NCBI RefSeq assembly: GCF_902502825.2
Contig: NZ_LR723670.1
Location: forward strand, 3,192,001-3,256,000
Source: Pseudorhizobium flavum
Lineage (GTDB): Bacteria > Pseudomonadota > Alphaproteobacteria > Rhizobiales > Rhizobiaceae
Direction: 5' to 3'
DNA: 64,000 nt
Position 1 is the stretch's first letter. Every line of letters begins with the position of its first letter. Of this stretch, positions 43,067 to 52,044 are shown piece by piece. The position numbers and the translations under genes are program-made. The notes beneath the pieces were generated by a model. It did no database searches, was not told the DNA's origin, and worked only from the letters and a program-made list of their open reading frames with translations.

Positions 43067-46000
43067 TGGCCGCACGCCAACGCATCATTCCGGTTCGTCG
43101 GGAGTATAACCGCTGGGTCGCGGACCAGACGCTGGAAGACTATGCTCTACGTTTCACGGCAAAGAGCGCCCGACGCTTTTCCTCGACCCGGATTTCTCAC
43201 ACGGCGATCGGCGCTATCTCCTTTCTGGCGCTGGAGGCAATCGGCGGCACGATTACCCTCTCCTACGGCACCACCAATGCCTTCTTCGCCATCATCGCCG
43301 CCGCCGTCGCCATGCTGGTGATCGGCCTTCCGATCAGCCGTTACGCGATCCGCCACGGCGTTGATATTGACCTTCTGACCCGTGGCGCAAGCTTCGGTTA
43401 TATCGGCTCGACGGTGACATCGCTCATCTATGCGAGCTTCACCTTCATGCTGTTTGCGATCGAAGCGTCGATCATGACCGGGGCACTGCAGCTCGCCTTC
43501 GGCATCCCGCCCTGGATCGGCTACATCATCAGCGCCGTCGTGGTGATCCCTCTGGTGATCTACGGCGTGCGGCTGATCTCGCGATTCCAATTGGTGACCC
43601 AACCCTTCTGGATCGTGCTCAACATCCTGCCTTTCGTCTTCATCGCCTTCCTCGACTGGGAGAAGTTCGACCTGTGGCGGTCCTTTGCCGGCATCGATCA
43701 CTCCAACGGCGAGGTCGCAGGTGCAGCGCCCTTCAACCTCTTGGAATTCGGGGCCGCGTCCGCCGTTATCCTGGCACTGATGCCGCAGATCGGCGAGCAG
43801 GTGGACTTCCTGCGCTTCCTGCCGGCCGAGGGCCAGCGGAAGTGGCGGCACCGAATTGCAGTCTTCCTTGCAGGACCGGGATGGGTGGTGGTTGGCGTTC
43901 CGAAGCTTCTGGCCGGCTCCTTTCTCGCCGTTCTCACGCTCTCCACCGGCGTTCCGGCTAAGGACGCGGCCGACCCAGCGCATATGTACCTGGCGGCCTT
44001 CGGCTACATGATTCCGAACGACACCGCCGCGCTCCTGCTGATGGCGGCATTCGTCGTCGTATCACAGCTGAAGATCAACGTGATGAACGCCTATGCGGGT
44101 TCGCTTGCCTGGTCGAACTTCTTCTCGCGCCTGACACACAGTCACCCCGGCCGTGTGGTCTGGCTTATCTTCAACGTGGCGATCGCGCTCCTCCTGATGG
44201 AACTCGGAATCTACAGGTTGCTCGAAGCAACGCTTGGCATCTTCTCGATCATCGCCATGTCCTGGCTCTGCACTATCTCTGCCGACCTCTTCATCAACAA
44301 GCCGCTTGGCCTCTCCCCGCCCGGCATCGAATTCAAGCGTGCGCATCTCTACGACATCAACCCGGTCGGCCTTGGCGTCATGGGCGGGTCGGCTGCCATT
44401 GCGCTTACCGCCCATCTGGGCCTGTTCGGGCCGGTGATGGCATCGCTCTCCACTTATCTGACGCTCATTGCCTTCCTGCTGTCGCCGGCCATCGCCTATG
44501 CGACCAACGGCAAGTTCTACCTCGCTCGCAAGCCCCGTCACAGCTGGAAAAGCCTCGCCTCCATTACCTGCTCCATTTGCGAACACCCCTTCGAGCCCGA
44601 GGACATGGCTTGGTGCCCGGCCTATGCGGCGCCGATCTGCTCGCTCTGCTGCTCGCTCGACAGCCGCTGCCACGACATGTGCAAGCCCAACGCGCGGCTC
44701 CATGCGCAGGTGGGCTCGGTGGCGAAGGCGGTGCTGCCGCAGACTGTCATCGCCAAGCTAACTACGCGTCTCGGCCGCTACGCCGTGGCGGCGGCACTCT
44801 CCATCTCGGTGATCGGCACCATCCTCGCAATGATCGCTTATCAGGTGGGGCTCGCGGCACCGGCCAATGCCGAGGTCATCTACAGCACGATCATCATCGT
44901 CTTCTTCGTCTTCGCCATCATCGCCGGTGTTGTCTCCTGGTTCTACGTGCTCGCCCATGACAGCCGGGTCGTGGCCGAAGAGGAATCTTCTCGCCAGAAC
45001 ACCCTGCTCCTACGCGAGATTGCCGCCCACAAGAAAACAGATACCGCCCTGCAGCAGGCAAAGGAGACGGCGGAGGCGGCCAACAGGGCGAAGAGCCGCT
45101 ACGTCGTCGGCCTCTCCCACGAATTGCGCACGCCGCTCAACGCCGTCCTGGGCTATGCGCAGATCCTCGAACGGGACGAAACCATCCCCGCGCCGCGGCA
45201 GTCGGCGATCAAGGTCATCAGGCGCTCTGCCGACCACCTGTCGGGTCTGATCGACGGCCTGCTCGACATCTCCAAGATCGAAGCGGGCCGGTTGCAGGTT
45301 TATTCGAACGAGATCAACATTCAGGACTTCCTCGACCAGATCGTCGAAATGTTCTCTCTTCAGGCGCAGGCGAAGGGGCTGAAGTTCGAGCACGAGCGCG
45401 TCCGCAGCCTGCCGCTCTACGTACGCACCGACGAGAAGCGGCTTCGCCAGATCCTCGTCAACCTGCTCTCCAACGCGATCAAGTTCACAGATGCCGGGAC
45501 GGTCCGCTTCGACGTTGCCTATAGGAGCCAGGTGGCGACCTTCACCGTCAGCGATACCGGACGCGGTATTCCCGAGAAGGACCAGACGCGCATCTTTGAG
45601 CCCTTTCAGCGCGGTGAGGCCGACACGGTGAAACCGATGCCGGGACTTGGTCTCGGCCTGACCATCACGCGCCTTCTCACAAACACCCTGGGCGGCGAGA
45701 TCTCCGTCGCGAGCACACAGGGTGAGGGCTCGACCTTCAGGGTGCGGCTGATGCTCGCGGCCGTCGACCGCCCCAGTACCGCCCCCGCCCCGGAGCGCCG
45801 CATCGTCTCCTACAGCGGTCCGCGACGGACAATCGTCGTGGTTGATGACAACGAGGATCATCGCGACCTGATGCGGGAACTGCTCGTGCCGATGGACTTT
45901 GTGGTTCTCACGGCGGCGAGCGGGCCGGACTGCCTGACGCTGATCGAGGGTGTACGACCCGACCTCTTCCTTGTGGATATTTCCATGCCGGGCATGAGTG

Positions 46001-46446
46001 GCTGGGATCTGGTGACGAAGCTGCGCAATTGTGGGCAGACGGCGCCGATCCTCATGCTGTCTGCCAATATCGGCGATGGCTCGGTCGCCACCGCCGAAGG
46101 CCACAACGATGCTATCGGCAAGCCAGTCGACATGCGCCAGTTGAGCGACCGGCTGGCCGTTCATCTCGGCCTGAGCTGGATCTACGAAAGCGATCAAGCT
46201 GCCGCCATCGCCATACCCTCGCCGGCAAAACTGGTGAGCCCAGGAGAAAATCACCTCCATGACCTGTTGCGGCTCGGCGAGATCGGCTACGTGCGGGGGA
46301 TCGAGACAAAGCTTGCCGATCTGGCGCATACGGAGGAGTACCGGCCATTCGCGGCCGAACTGGGCACCTATGTCCAGGCCTTTGACTTCGACGGCTACAT
46401 GACCTTCCTGAACCGCTTCATCGGAGAAACGACCACAGATGGCTGA
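43066..46446 (+). CDS. NCS1-type permease fused to hybrid histidine kinase
   Basis: 1126 residues. Residues 1-490 are a full NCS1 (purine/cytosine/hydantoin permease-like) membrane domain: YNRWVADQTLEDYALRFTAK, SYGTTNAFFAI, LLTRGASFGYIGS. A Cys-rich segment follows (about 503-540: CSICEHPFEPEDMAWC then CSLCCSLDSRCHDMC), like two treble-clef or zinc-ribbon sites. Then two membrane helices (568-632), a HisKA domain with His685 (GLSHELRTPLN), a HATPase (LLSNAIKFTD, DTGRGIPEKD) and a receiver domain (TIVVVDDNEDHRD, Asp971 in LFLVDISMPGMSG), and a C-terminal tail of about 100 residues. It overlaps the next response regulator gene by 8 nt. The permease part probably acts as sensor, by analogy with SSS-kinase fusions such as CbrA and CrbS. 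The ligand is unknown; urea, cyanate or a purine-derived nitrogen compound fits the neighbours. Confidence 0.9.
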   Translation: MAARQRIIPVRREYNRWVADQTLEDYALRFTAKSARRFSSTRISHTAIGAISFLALEAIGGTITLSYGTTNAFFAIIAAAVAMLVIGLPISRYAIRHGVDIDLLTRGASFGYIGSTVTSLIYASFTFMLFAIEASIMTGALQLAFGIPPWIGYIISAVVVIPLVIYGVRLISRFQLVTQPFWIVLNILPFVFIAFLDWEKFDLWRSFAGIDHSNGEVAGAAPFNLLEFGAASAVILALMPQIGEQVDFLRFLPAEGQRKWRHRIAVFLAGPGWVVVGVPKLLAGSFLAVLTLSTGVPAKDAADPAHMYLAAFGYMIPNDTAALLLMAAFVVVSQLKINVMNAYAGSLAWSNFFSRLTHSHPGRVVWLIFNVAIALLLMELGIYRLLEATLGIFSIIAMSWLCTISADLFINKPLGLSPPGIEFKRAHLYDINPVGLGVMGGSAAIALTAHLGLFGPVMASLSTYLTLIAFLLSPAIAYATNGKFYLARKPRHSWKSLASITCSICEHPFEPEDMAWCPAYAAPICSLCCSLDSRCHDMCKPNARLHAQVGSVAKAVLPQTVIAKLTTRLGRYAVAAALSISVIGTILAMIAYQVGLAAPANAEVIYSTIIIVFFVFAIIAGVVSWFYVLAHDSRVVAEEESSRQNTLLLREIAAHKKTDTALQQAKETAEAANRAKSRYVVGLSHELRTPLNAVLGYAQILERDETIPAPRQSAIKVIRRSADHLSGLIDGLLDISKIEAGRLQVYSNEINIQDFLDQIVEMFSLQAQAKGLKFEHERVRSLPLYVRTDEKRLRQILVNLLSNAIKFTDAGTVRFDVAYRSQVATFTVSDTGRGIPEKDQTRIFEPFQRGEADTVKPMPGLGLGLTITRLLTNTLGGEISVASTQGEGSTFRVRLMLAAVDRPSTAPAPERRIVSYSGPRRTIVVVDDNEDHRDLMRELLVPMDFVVLTAASGPDCLTLIEGVRPDLFLVDISMPGMSGWDLVTKLRNCGQTAPILMLSANIGDGSVATAEGHNDAIGKPVDMRQLSDRLAVHLGLSWIYESDQAAAIAIPSPAKLVSPGENHLHDLLRLGEIGYVRGIETKLADLAHTEEYRPFAAELGTYVQAFDFDGYMTFLNRFIGETTTDG

Positions 46447-47362
46447 CGCCGCCCATCCCCGCGACATCGTGCTCCTGGTGGACGACAGCCCCGAAGCTCT
46501 TGGTTTCCTCACCGAAGCCCTGGAGCAAACCGGGTTCTCCGTGCTGATCGCGACGTCCGGCCAGGCGGCGCTCAATATCATCGATCGCATCACGCCCGAC
46601 CTAATCCTGCTCGACGCCGTGATGCCGGCCATGGATGGCTTCACCACCTGCCGAAAGCTGAAGGCCAATCCCTCTGTCTCGCAGGTCCCGGTGATCTTCA
46701 TGACCGGGCTGACGGAGACGGAGCACATTGTGCATGCGCTCGATTCCGGCGGTGTCGATTACCTGAGCAAGCCTATCGACATCGACGAACTGCGGGCACG
46801 AATACGTGTCCATCTCGCAAACGCACGCTCGGCCCAGAGCGCGCGCGTGGCACTCGACGCGGCCGGCCGCCACCTGCTCGCAATCCACCGCAACGGCAGC
46901 ATCCACTGGTCGACGCCGCAAGCCATGCGCCTCGTCGACGCCGCGACGGGCAGCGACACCGGACTGGAGGCCATTGCAGTTCACCTCGCTGGCTGGCTCT
47001 CCGAACGAGCCGATGGGAGTGGCTCGCGAGACGCTTCCTTCTCGTTTGCGCCCGACAGCGAAACCAGCCTGAACTTTGCTTTTCTCGGAGCAATCGGCGC
47101 CGACGAATTCCTTTTCCGCCTCAGCGGCTCCGGCGGTCGCTCAGGTTCGAACATGCTGCGCCAGCATTTCCTCCTCACTACACGGGAGTCGGAGGTGCTG
47201 GAATGGATCGCCAAGGGCAAGTCAAACCGTGATATCGGGGAGATTCTTGGCCTTTCCGCGCGAACGGTGAACAAGCACCTGGAGCAGATCTACGTGAAGC
47301 TCGGCGTCGAAAACCGCGCGTCGGCTGCCGTAAAGGCCGCGCAGGTTCTTTACTCGATGTAG
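46439..47362 (+). CDS. LuxR-type response regulator, partner of the permease-kinase fusion
   Basis: 307 residues. Receiver domain about 8-125 (IVLLVDDSPEALGFL, Asp59 in LILLDAVMPAMDG, Lys in YLSKPIDIDEL), a middle domain about 130-230 without clear family (PAS-like wording LLAIHRNGSIHWSTPQAM), and a GerE/LuxR HTH at about 240-305 (LTTRESEVLEWIAKGKSNRD, IGEILGLSARTVNKHLEQIY). The 8-nt overlap with the kinase gene implies a cognate pair. Likely targets are nearby nitrogen transport genes such as urt; inference. Confidence 0.9.
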   Translation: MADAAHPRDIVLLVDDSPEALGFLTEALEQTGFSVLIATSGQAALNIIDRITPDLILLDAVMPAMDGFTTCRKLKANPSVSQVPVIFMTGLTETEHIVHALDSGGVDYLSKPIDIDELRARIRVHLANARSAQSARVALDAAGRHLLAIHRNGSIHWSTPQAMRLVDAATGSDTGLEAIAVHLAGWLSERADGSGSRDASFSFAPDSETSLNFAFLGAIGADEFLFRLSGSGGRSGSNMLRQHFLLTTRESEVLEWIAKGKSNRDIGEILGLSARTVNKHLEQIYVKLGVENRASAAVKAAQVLYSM

Positions 47363-47446
47363 TCTGTCCATGGCTGCGACACGCTGAACCTCTCGAGCCG
47401 CGGGCTGCTTGCCGCGCTCTTCCTGCCCGTATCGCTTGATCGGAAG

Positions 47447-47477
47447 CCGCGCAGGCCCGATGGTCGGGCCCGCGCGG
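47447..47477. terminator. Bidirectional terminator-like hairpin
   Basis: CCGCGC-A-GGCCCGA, loop TGG, TCGGGCC-C-GCGCGG: 13 paired bases with one A/C mismatch, in the 126-nt gap between two convergent genes. It can serve both, although neither side has a long U-run. Confidence 0.65.
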
Positions 47478-47488
47478 CACAGGAGGCG

Positions 47489-50400
47489 CTACTCCGCTGG
47501 AGAGAGAGCGGGGACCTCCTGCATACCGGACCGCCGCAGGGGACGGCGGCCCGTTAGGATGCGCACCAGCAGGTAGAAGACCGGCGTCATGAAGATGCCG
47601 AAGAAGGTCACGCCGATCATGCCGGAGAAGACCGCCACGCCCATTGCCGAGCGCATTTCCGCTCCTGCTCCGGTGGAGATCACGAGTGGCACGACCCCCA
47701 TGATGAAGGCCATCGACGTCATCAGGATCGGACGCAGGCGCAGGCGGCTTGCTTCGACTGCAGCATCGAACGGGGTGCGTCCTTCAAGCTCCAGTTCGCG
47801 GGCGAACTCCACGATCAGGATCGCGTTCTTCGCCGACAATCCCACCAGCACCACCAGACCGATCTGGGTGAAGATGTTGTTGTCGCCGCCTGTTAGCCAC
47901 ACGCCTGTCAGTGCCGCCAGGACGCCCATGGGCACGATCATGATGATCGACAGCGGCAGCGTCAGGCTCTCGTACTGCGCCGCGAGCACGAGGTAGACGA
48001 GGAGAAGCGCCAGCGGGAAGACGACGATCGAGGAATTGCCGGCAAGGATTTCCTGGTAGGTGAGATCGGTCCATTCGAAGTCGATCCCTTGCGGCACCGT
48101 CTCCCGGACGATCTTCTCGATCGCTGCCTGCGCCTGCCCCGAGGAATAGCCCGGCGCCGGGCCGCCGTTGATGTCCGCCGATAGGAAGCCGTTGTAGCGG
48201 GTCGTCCGCTCCGGACCTGTCGTCTCCTCCACCTTCAGGAGCGCCGAAAGCGGAATCATCTCTCCCGAGCGCGAGCGCACCTTCAGTTCGCCTATGTCTT
48301 CCGCCTCCGCGCGGAACTTCGCGTCCGCCTGGACGCGTACGCTGTAGGTACGGCCGAAGGCGTTGAAGTCGTTGACATAGAGGGAGCCGAGGTAGATCTG
48401 CAGCGTTTCGAAGACATCTGTCACCGCTACACCCAGCTGTTCGGCCTTGGCCCGGTCCACGTCCGCGAAGAGTTGCGGCACGTTGATCTGGAAGCTTGAG
48501 AATATGCCGGCCAGTTCCGGTGTCTGATAGGCCTTGGCAAGCACGGCCTTGGTGGCTTCGTCCAGGACCTGATTGCCATAGCCGGCGCGGTCTTCGATCT
48601 GCAACTTGAAGCCGCCCGTCTGGCCAAGCCCGTTGACCGGCGGCGGCGGGAACATGGCGATGAAGGCTTCCTGAATTCCGGCATATTTCTGGTTCAGCGC
48701 CATGGCGATGGCGCCGCCCGAAAGCTCGGGTGTCTTGCGGTTTTCGAAATCATCGAGCGCCGCGAAGACGATGCCCGCATTCGAACCGATGGTGAAACCG
48801 TTAATGGACAATCCGGGGAAGGCGATGGCATGCGTCACGCCCGGCTGCTCCAGCGCGATGTCGCTCATCTTGCGAATGACCTCTTCCGTCCGGTCGAGCG
48901 TGGCGCCATCCGGGAGCTGGGCGAAGCCGATGAGGTACTGCTTGTCCTGTGCCGGCACGAAACCGCCGGGGACGGTCGTGAACACGCTGTAAGTGGCTCC
49001 GACCAGCGCCAGGTAGACGATCATGACCAGGCTCTTGTGGGACAGCAGTCCGCCCACGGTTCGCCCATAGCCGCTGGACGCAGCGCCGAAGACGCGGTTG
49101 AAGCCGCGGAAGAACCACCCGAACAGCCGGTCCATCAACCGCGTCAGCCAGTCCTTCGGCGCATGATGGCCCTTCAGAAGCAGGGCTGCCAGCGCCGGCG
49201 ATAGCGTCAGCGAGTTGATAGCCGAGATCACGGTCGAGATCGCGATCGTCAGCGCGAACTGCCGGTAGAACTGGCCTGACAGGCCGGTGATGAAGGCAAG
49301 CGGAACGAAAACCGCGACGAGCACCAGGGCAATCGCGATGATCGGTCCCGACACTTCCCGCATCGCCCGATAGGTGGCATCGCGGGGCGAGAAGCCGTTC
49401 TCAATGTTTCGCTCGACATTCTCGACCACCACAATCGCATCATCCACAACGATACCGATCGCGAGCACAAGGCCGAAGAGTGTCAGCGCGTTGATGGAGA
49501 AGCCGAAGGCATACATAACGGCGAAGGTGCCGATGATGGAGACCGGGACAGCGATCAGCGGGATGATCGAGGCGCGCCAGGTCTGCAAGAAGAGGATGAC
49601 CACCAGGACAACCAGCGCCACCGCCTCGAGAAGCGTCTCCACCACCTTTTCGATCGACGCGCGCACGAACTTGGTGGTGTCATAGACGATCTCGTATTTC
49701 ACGCCTTCAGGCATTGCGAGCTGCAACTGGTCCATTGTCGCCGTGACGTTGTCGGCGATCTCGATGGCGTTCGAACCCGGTGCCTGCAGGACGGCGACGG
49801 CGACCGCGGGCTGGCCGTCCAGCAGCGAGCGCAGCGTGTAATCGGCAGCTCCCAACTCGATGCGCGCGACGTCGCGCAGGCGGGTAATCTCGCCATTCTC
49901 GCCGCTCTTGACGATGACGGCGCCGAACTCCTCCGGCGTTTCGAGACGTCCCTGCGCATTGACGTTCAGTTGGAGGCCGGTTTCGGGAACGCTAGGCGAC
50001 CCGCCGATGATGCCTGCCGCCGCCTGGACGTTCTGCGCCCGGATGGCATTGCTGATATCGCTGGCGGCTAGCCCATGCTCCGCCGCCTTCTGCGGGTCGA
50101 TCCAGACGCGCATCGAATAGTCGCCAGCCCCGAAAACCTGGACCTGGCCAACGCCCTCGATACGGGCAAGGCGATCCTTGATGTTGAGGGTCGCATAGTT
50201 GCGCAGATAGGTGATGTCGTAGCCGTCATCCTCCGAGACCAGGTTGACGACCATGATGAAGTCTGGCGAACTCTTCACCGTGGTGAGGCCCAGTGCCCGT
50301 ACCTCGGCCGGCAGACGCGGTTCGGCCTGCGCCACCCGGTTCTGGACAAGCTGCTGCGCCTTGTCGGGATCCGTGCCGAGCTTGAAGGTCACGGTCACGG

Positions 50401-50671
50401 TAAGGACACCATCCGACGTCGCCTGGCTGGACATGTAGAGCATGTCTTCGACGCCGTTGATCTGCTCTTCGAGGGGTGTCGCAACCGTCTCGGCAATGAC
50501 CGTAGGGTTGGCGCCGGGATAAGTGGCCCGCACGACGATGGATGGCGGCACGACCTCCGGGTATTCCGAAATCGGCAGGGCGCGCAGGCCGATCAGACCC
50601 GCCACCACGATCAGGATTGACAGGACCGCCGCGAAGACCGGGCGATCCACAAAAAATCTGGAAATATTCAT
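47489..50671 (-). CDS. RND-family multidrug efflux transporter (HAE1, AcrB/MexF-like)
   Basis: 1060 residues. N-terminus MNISRFFVDRPVFAAVLSIL is typical of HAE1 pumps. The transmembrane proton relay is visible as the Asp-Asp pair in GIVVDDAIVVVENVERNI, and the docking and porter segments are of normal length. GGAGAGAGGG precedes ATG 50671. It exports hydrophobic or amphiphilic compounds with the MFP encoded upstream in the same operon; no outer-membrane channel gene is present, so a TolC-type protein from elsewhere is needed. Confidence 0.93.
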   Translation of the reverse strand: MNISRFFVDRPVFAAVLSILIVVAGLIGLRALPISEYPEVVPPSIVVRATYPGANPTVIAETVATPLEEQINGVEDMLYMSSQATSDGVLTVTVTFKLGTDPDKAQQLVQNRVAQAEPRLPAEVRALGLTTVKSSPDFIMVVNLVSEDDGYDITYLRNYATLNIKDRLARIEGVGQVQVFGAGDYSMRVWIDPQKAAEHGLAASDISNAIRAQNVQAAAGIIGGSPSVPETGLQLNVNAQGRLETPEEFGAVIVKSGENGEITRLRDVARIELGAADYTLRSLLDGQPAVAVAVLQAPGSNAIEIADNVTATMDQLQLAMPEGVKYEIVYDTTKFVRASIEKVVETLLEAVALVVLVVILFLQTWRASIIPLIAVPVSIIGTFAVMYAFGFSINALTLFGLVLAIGIVVDDAIVVVENVERNIENGFSPRDATYRAMREVSGPIIAIALVLVAVFVPLAFITGLSGQFYRQFALTIAISTVISAINSLTLSPALAALLLKGHHAPKDWLTRLMDRLFGWFFRGFNRVFGAASSGYGRTVGGLLSHKSLVMIVYLALVGATYSVFTTVPGGFVPAQDKQYLIGFAQLPDGATLDRTEEVIRKMSDIALEQPGVTHAIAFPGLSINGFTIGSNAGIVFAALDDFENRKTPELSGGAIAMALNQKYAGIQEAFIAMFPPPPVNGLGQTGGFKLQIEDRAGYGNQVLDEATKAVLAKAYQTPELAGIFSSFQINVPQLFADVDRAKAEQLGVAVTDVFETLQIYLGSLYVNDFNAFGRTYSVRVQADAKFRAEAEDIGELKVRSRSGEMIPLSALLKVEETTGPERTTRYNGFLSADINGGPAPGYSSGQAQAAIEKIVRETVPQGIDFEWTDLTYQEILAGNSSIVVFPLALLLVYLVLAAQYESLTLPLSIIMIVPMGVLAALTGVWLTGGDNNIFTQIGLVVLVGLSAKNAILIVEFARELELEGRTPFDAAVEASRLRLRPILMTSMAFIMGVVPLVISTGAGAEMRSAMGVAVFSGMIGVTFFGIFMTPVFYLLVRILTGRRPLRRSGMQEVPALSPAE

Positions 50672-50776
50672 GTCGGTACCCTCTCTCCAGGGCTGATAAC
50701 AAGGCATGGGAAAGCCGTGCCCGCGACAGGAAGTGTCGCGAGCATCAGGTGCGTTTCAGGTTCAGAGCGCGGCGGT

Positions 50777-50808
50777 CGCCGGCTTTATTTCTCGCCGGCT
50801 TTATTTCT
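50777..50808. repeat. Tandem 16-bp direct repeat at the end of the MFP gene
   Basis: CGCCGGCTTTATTTCT occurs twice in direct succession (50777-50792 and 50793-50808). The second copy contains the MFP stop codon and last codon, so the first copy repeats a Lys-stop in frame just downstream. It looks like a recent slippage duplication. Confidence 0.85.
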
Positions 50809-51991
50809 TGGCGACTTCCGCTGCAGTCTGCGGTTCGACGACCGCGCCCGGACGAATGCGCTGCAGGCCATTGACGACCACGCGGTCGCCCGGCTGCAAA
50901 CCGCTTTCCACGATCCGCTCGCCCTCGACTGCAGCACCGAGCTTGATCTGGCGATAGGCGACCGTATTGGCCTGATCCACGACGAAGACGAACTTCTTGT
51001 CCTGGTCAGACCCTACCGCCGTCTCGCTGACGAGCAGGTGCTCCTTCTCCTTCGGCTCGCCCAGTCGGACCCGCACGAACTGGCCCGGTATCAACCGGCC
51101 GTCCGGATTGTCGAAGATCGCCCGCAGGCGGATCGTGCCGCTCGTGGCGCTCACCTCGTTGTCGATCAGCTGCAGCCTGCCGCGGACTGCTTCCTCGCCG
51201 CCAAGCGTCTGGATCTCCACCGGGACCTGTTCGAGCGCACGAACGCCGCCTTGCGACGGCAATTCGGCCAGGATCCGGGCAACGATATCCTCGCCGGCGT
51301 CGAAACTTGCATAGATCGGATCGACGGAGACGAGCGTCGTCAGAACCTGGGCAGCATCTCCGGCACCGACGAGGTTGCCTTCGGTTATCTCTAGCCTGCC
51401 GACGCGACCCGAAATTGGCGCCTTGATCTCCGTATACCCGAGGTTGATCTGTGCGAGTTCGAGAGCCGCTTCCGCCGAACGCAGGCTCGCCGCGGCTTCC
51501 CGCTCGGCACCTTGCCGTTGGGCGAGTTCACTCTGCGAGATCGTTTTCTTCTCCAGCAGGGTCTTGCCCCGCCGCAGTTCCGTAGCTGCCAGGTCAAGAC
51601 GGGCCTTCGCGGAGGCAACCTGCCCTTCCGCCTGCGCCACAGCCGCGGCATAAGGAGCCGGATCGATGGTGATCAGCCGATCCCCGACGGAGACCAACCC
51701 ACCCTCCCGAAAATGAACCGCTTGAATGGTTCCTGCCACCCGTGGCCGCAGCTGGACGCGGTCCACAGCTTCGAGCCGGCCGGAAAATTCCTGCCAGGTG
51801 GTGATGCTGCGCGGCTCCACGGCCGTCACCGTCACGGGAATAGCAGGCGCAGGTGCAGCCTCCGCCTGGGTCGCCTCGGCATCACGCGCAAAATCGAAAC
51901 CGTCAAAGTCGAAATGGACCGCAGCTCCTGACAACGAGACGGCCAGTATCGCTCCGGCGCCCGCGAGGGCCCAGCTTAGCTTCTTCGTCAT
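50801..51991 (-). CDS. Periplasmic adaptor (membrane fusion) subunit of RND pump
   Basis: 396 residues. One N-terminal hydrophobic anchor or signal (ALAGAGAILAVSLSGAA) leads to lipoyl-type halves (VQLRPRVAGTIQAVHFREGG and INLGYTEIKAPISGRVGRLE) around an alpha-helical hairpin, then beta-barrel and membrane-proximal parts (LIPGQFVRVRLGE). No lipobox Cys is seen. AAGGAG precedes ATG 51991. It bridges the RND subunit to an outer-membrane channel. The fold is MexE-like. Confidence 0.92.
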   Translation of the reverse strand: MTKKLSWALAGAGAILAVSLSGAAVHFDFDGFDFARDAEATQAEAAPAPAIPVTVTAVEPRSITTWQEFSGRLEAVDRVQLRPRVAGTIQAVHFREGGLVSVGDRLITIDPAPYAAAVAQAEGQVASAKARLDLAATELRRGKTLLEKKTISQSELAQRQGAEREAAASLRSAEAALELAQINLGYTEIKAPISGRVGRLEITEGNLVGAGDAAQVLTTLVSVDPIYASFDAGEDIVARILAELPSQGGVRALEQVPVEIQTLGGEEAVRGRLQLIDNEVSATSGTIRLRAIFDNPDGRLIPGQFVRVRLGEPKEKEHLLVSETAVGSDQDKKFVFVVDQANTVAYRQIKLGAAVEGERIVESGLQPGDRVVVNGLQRIRPGAVVEPQTAAEVAKK

Positions 51992-52044
51992 ATCAATCTC
52001 CTTGCGGCCCCTGAGGCGGGCCGCCACCTTCTCAAATCAAGCCG

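Noticed and set aside
45010..46728. 572-codon minus-strand open frame under the kinase fusion
   Set aside because: Antisense shadow of the HisKA/HATPase/receiver region; no motif and no start site.
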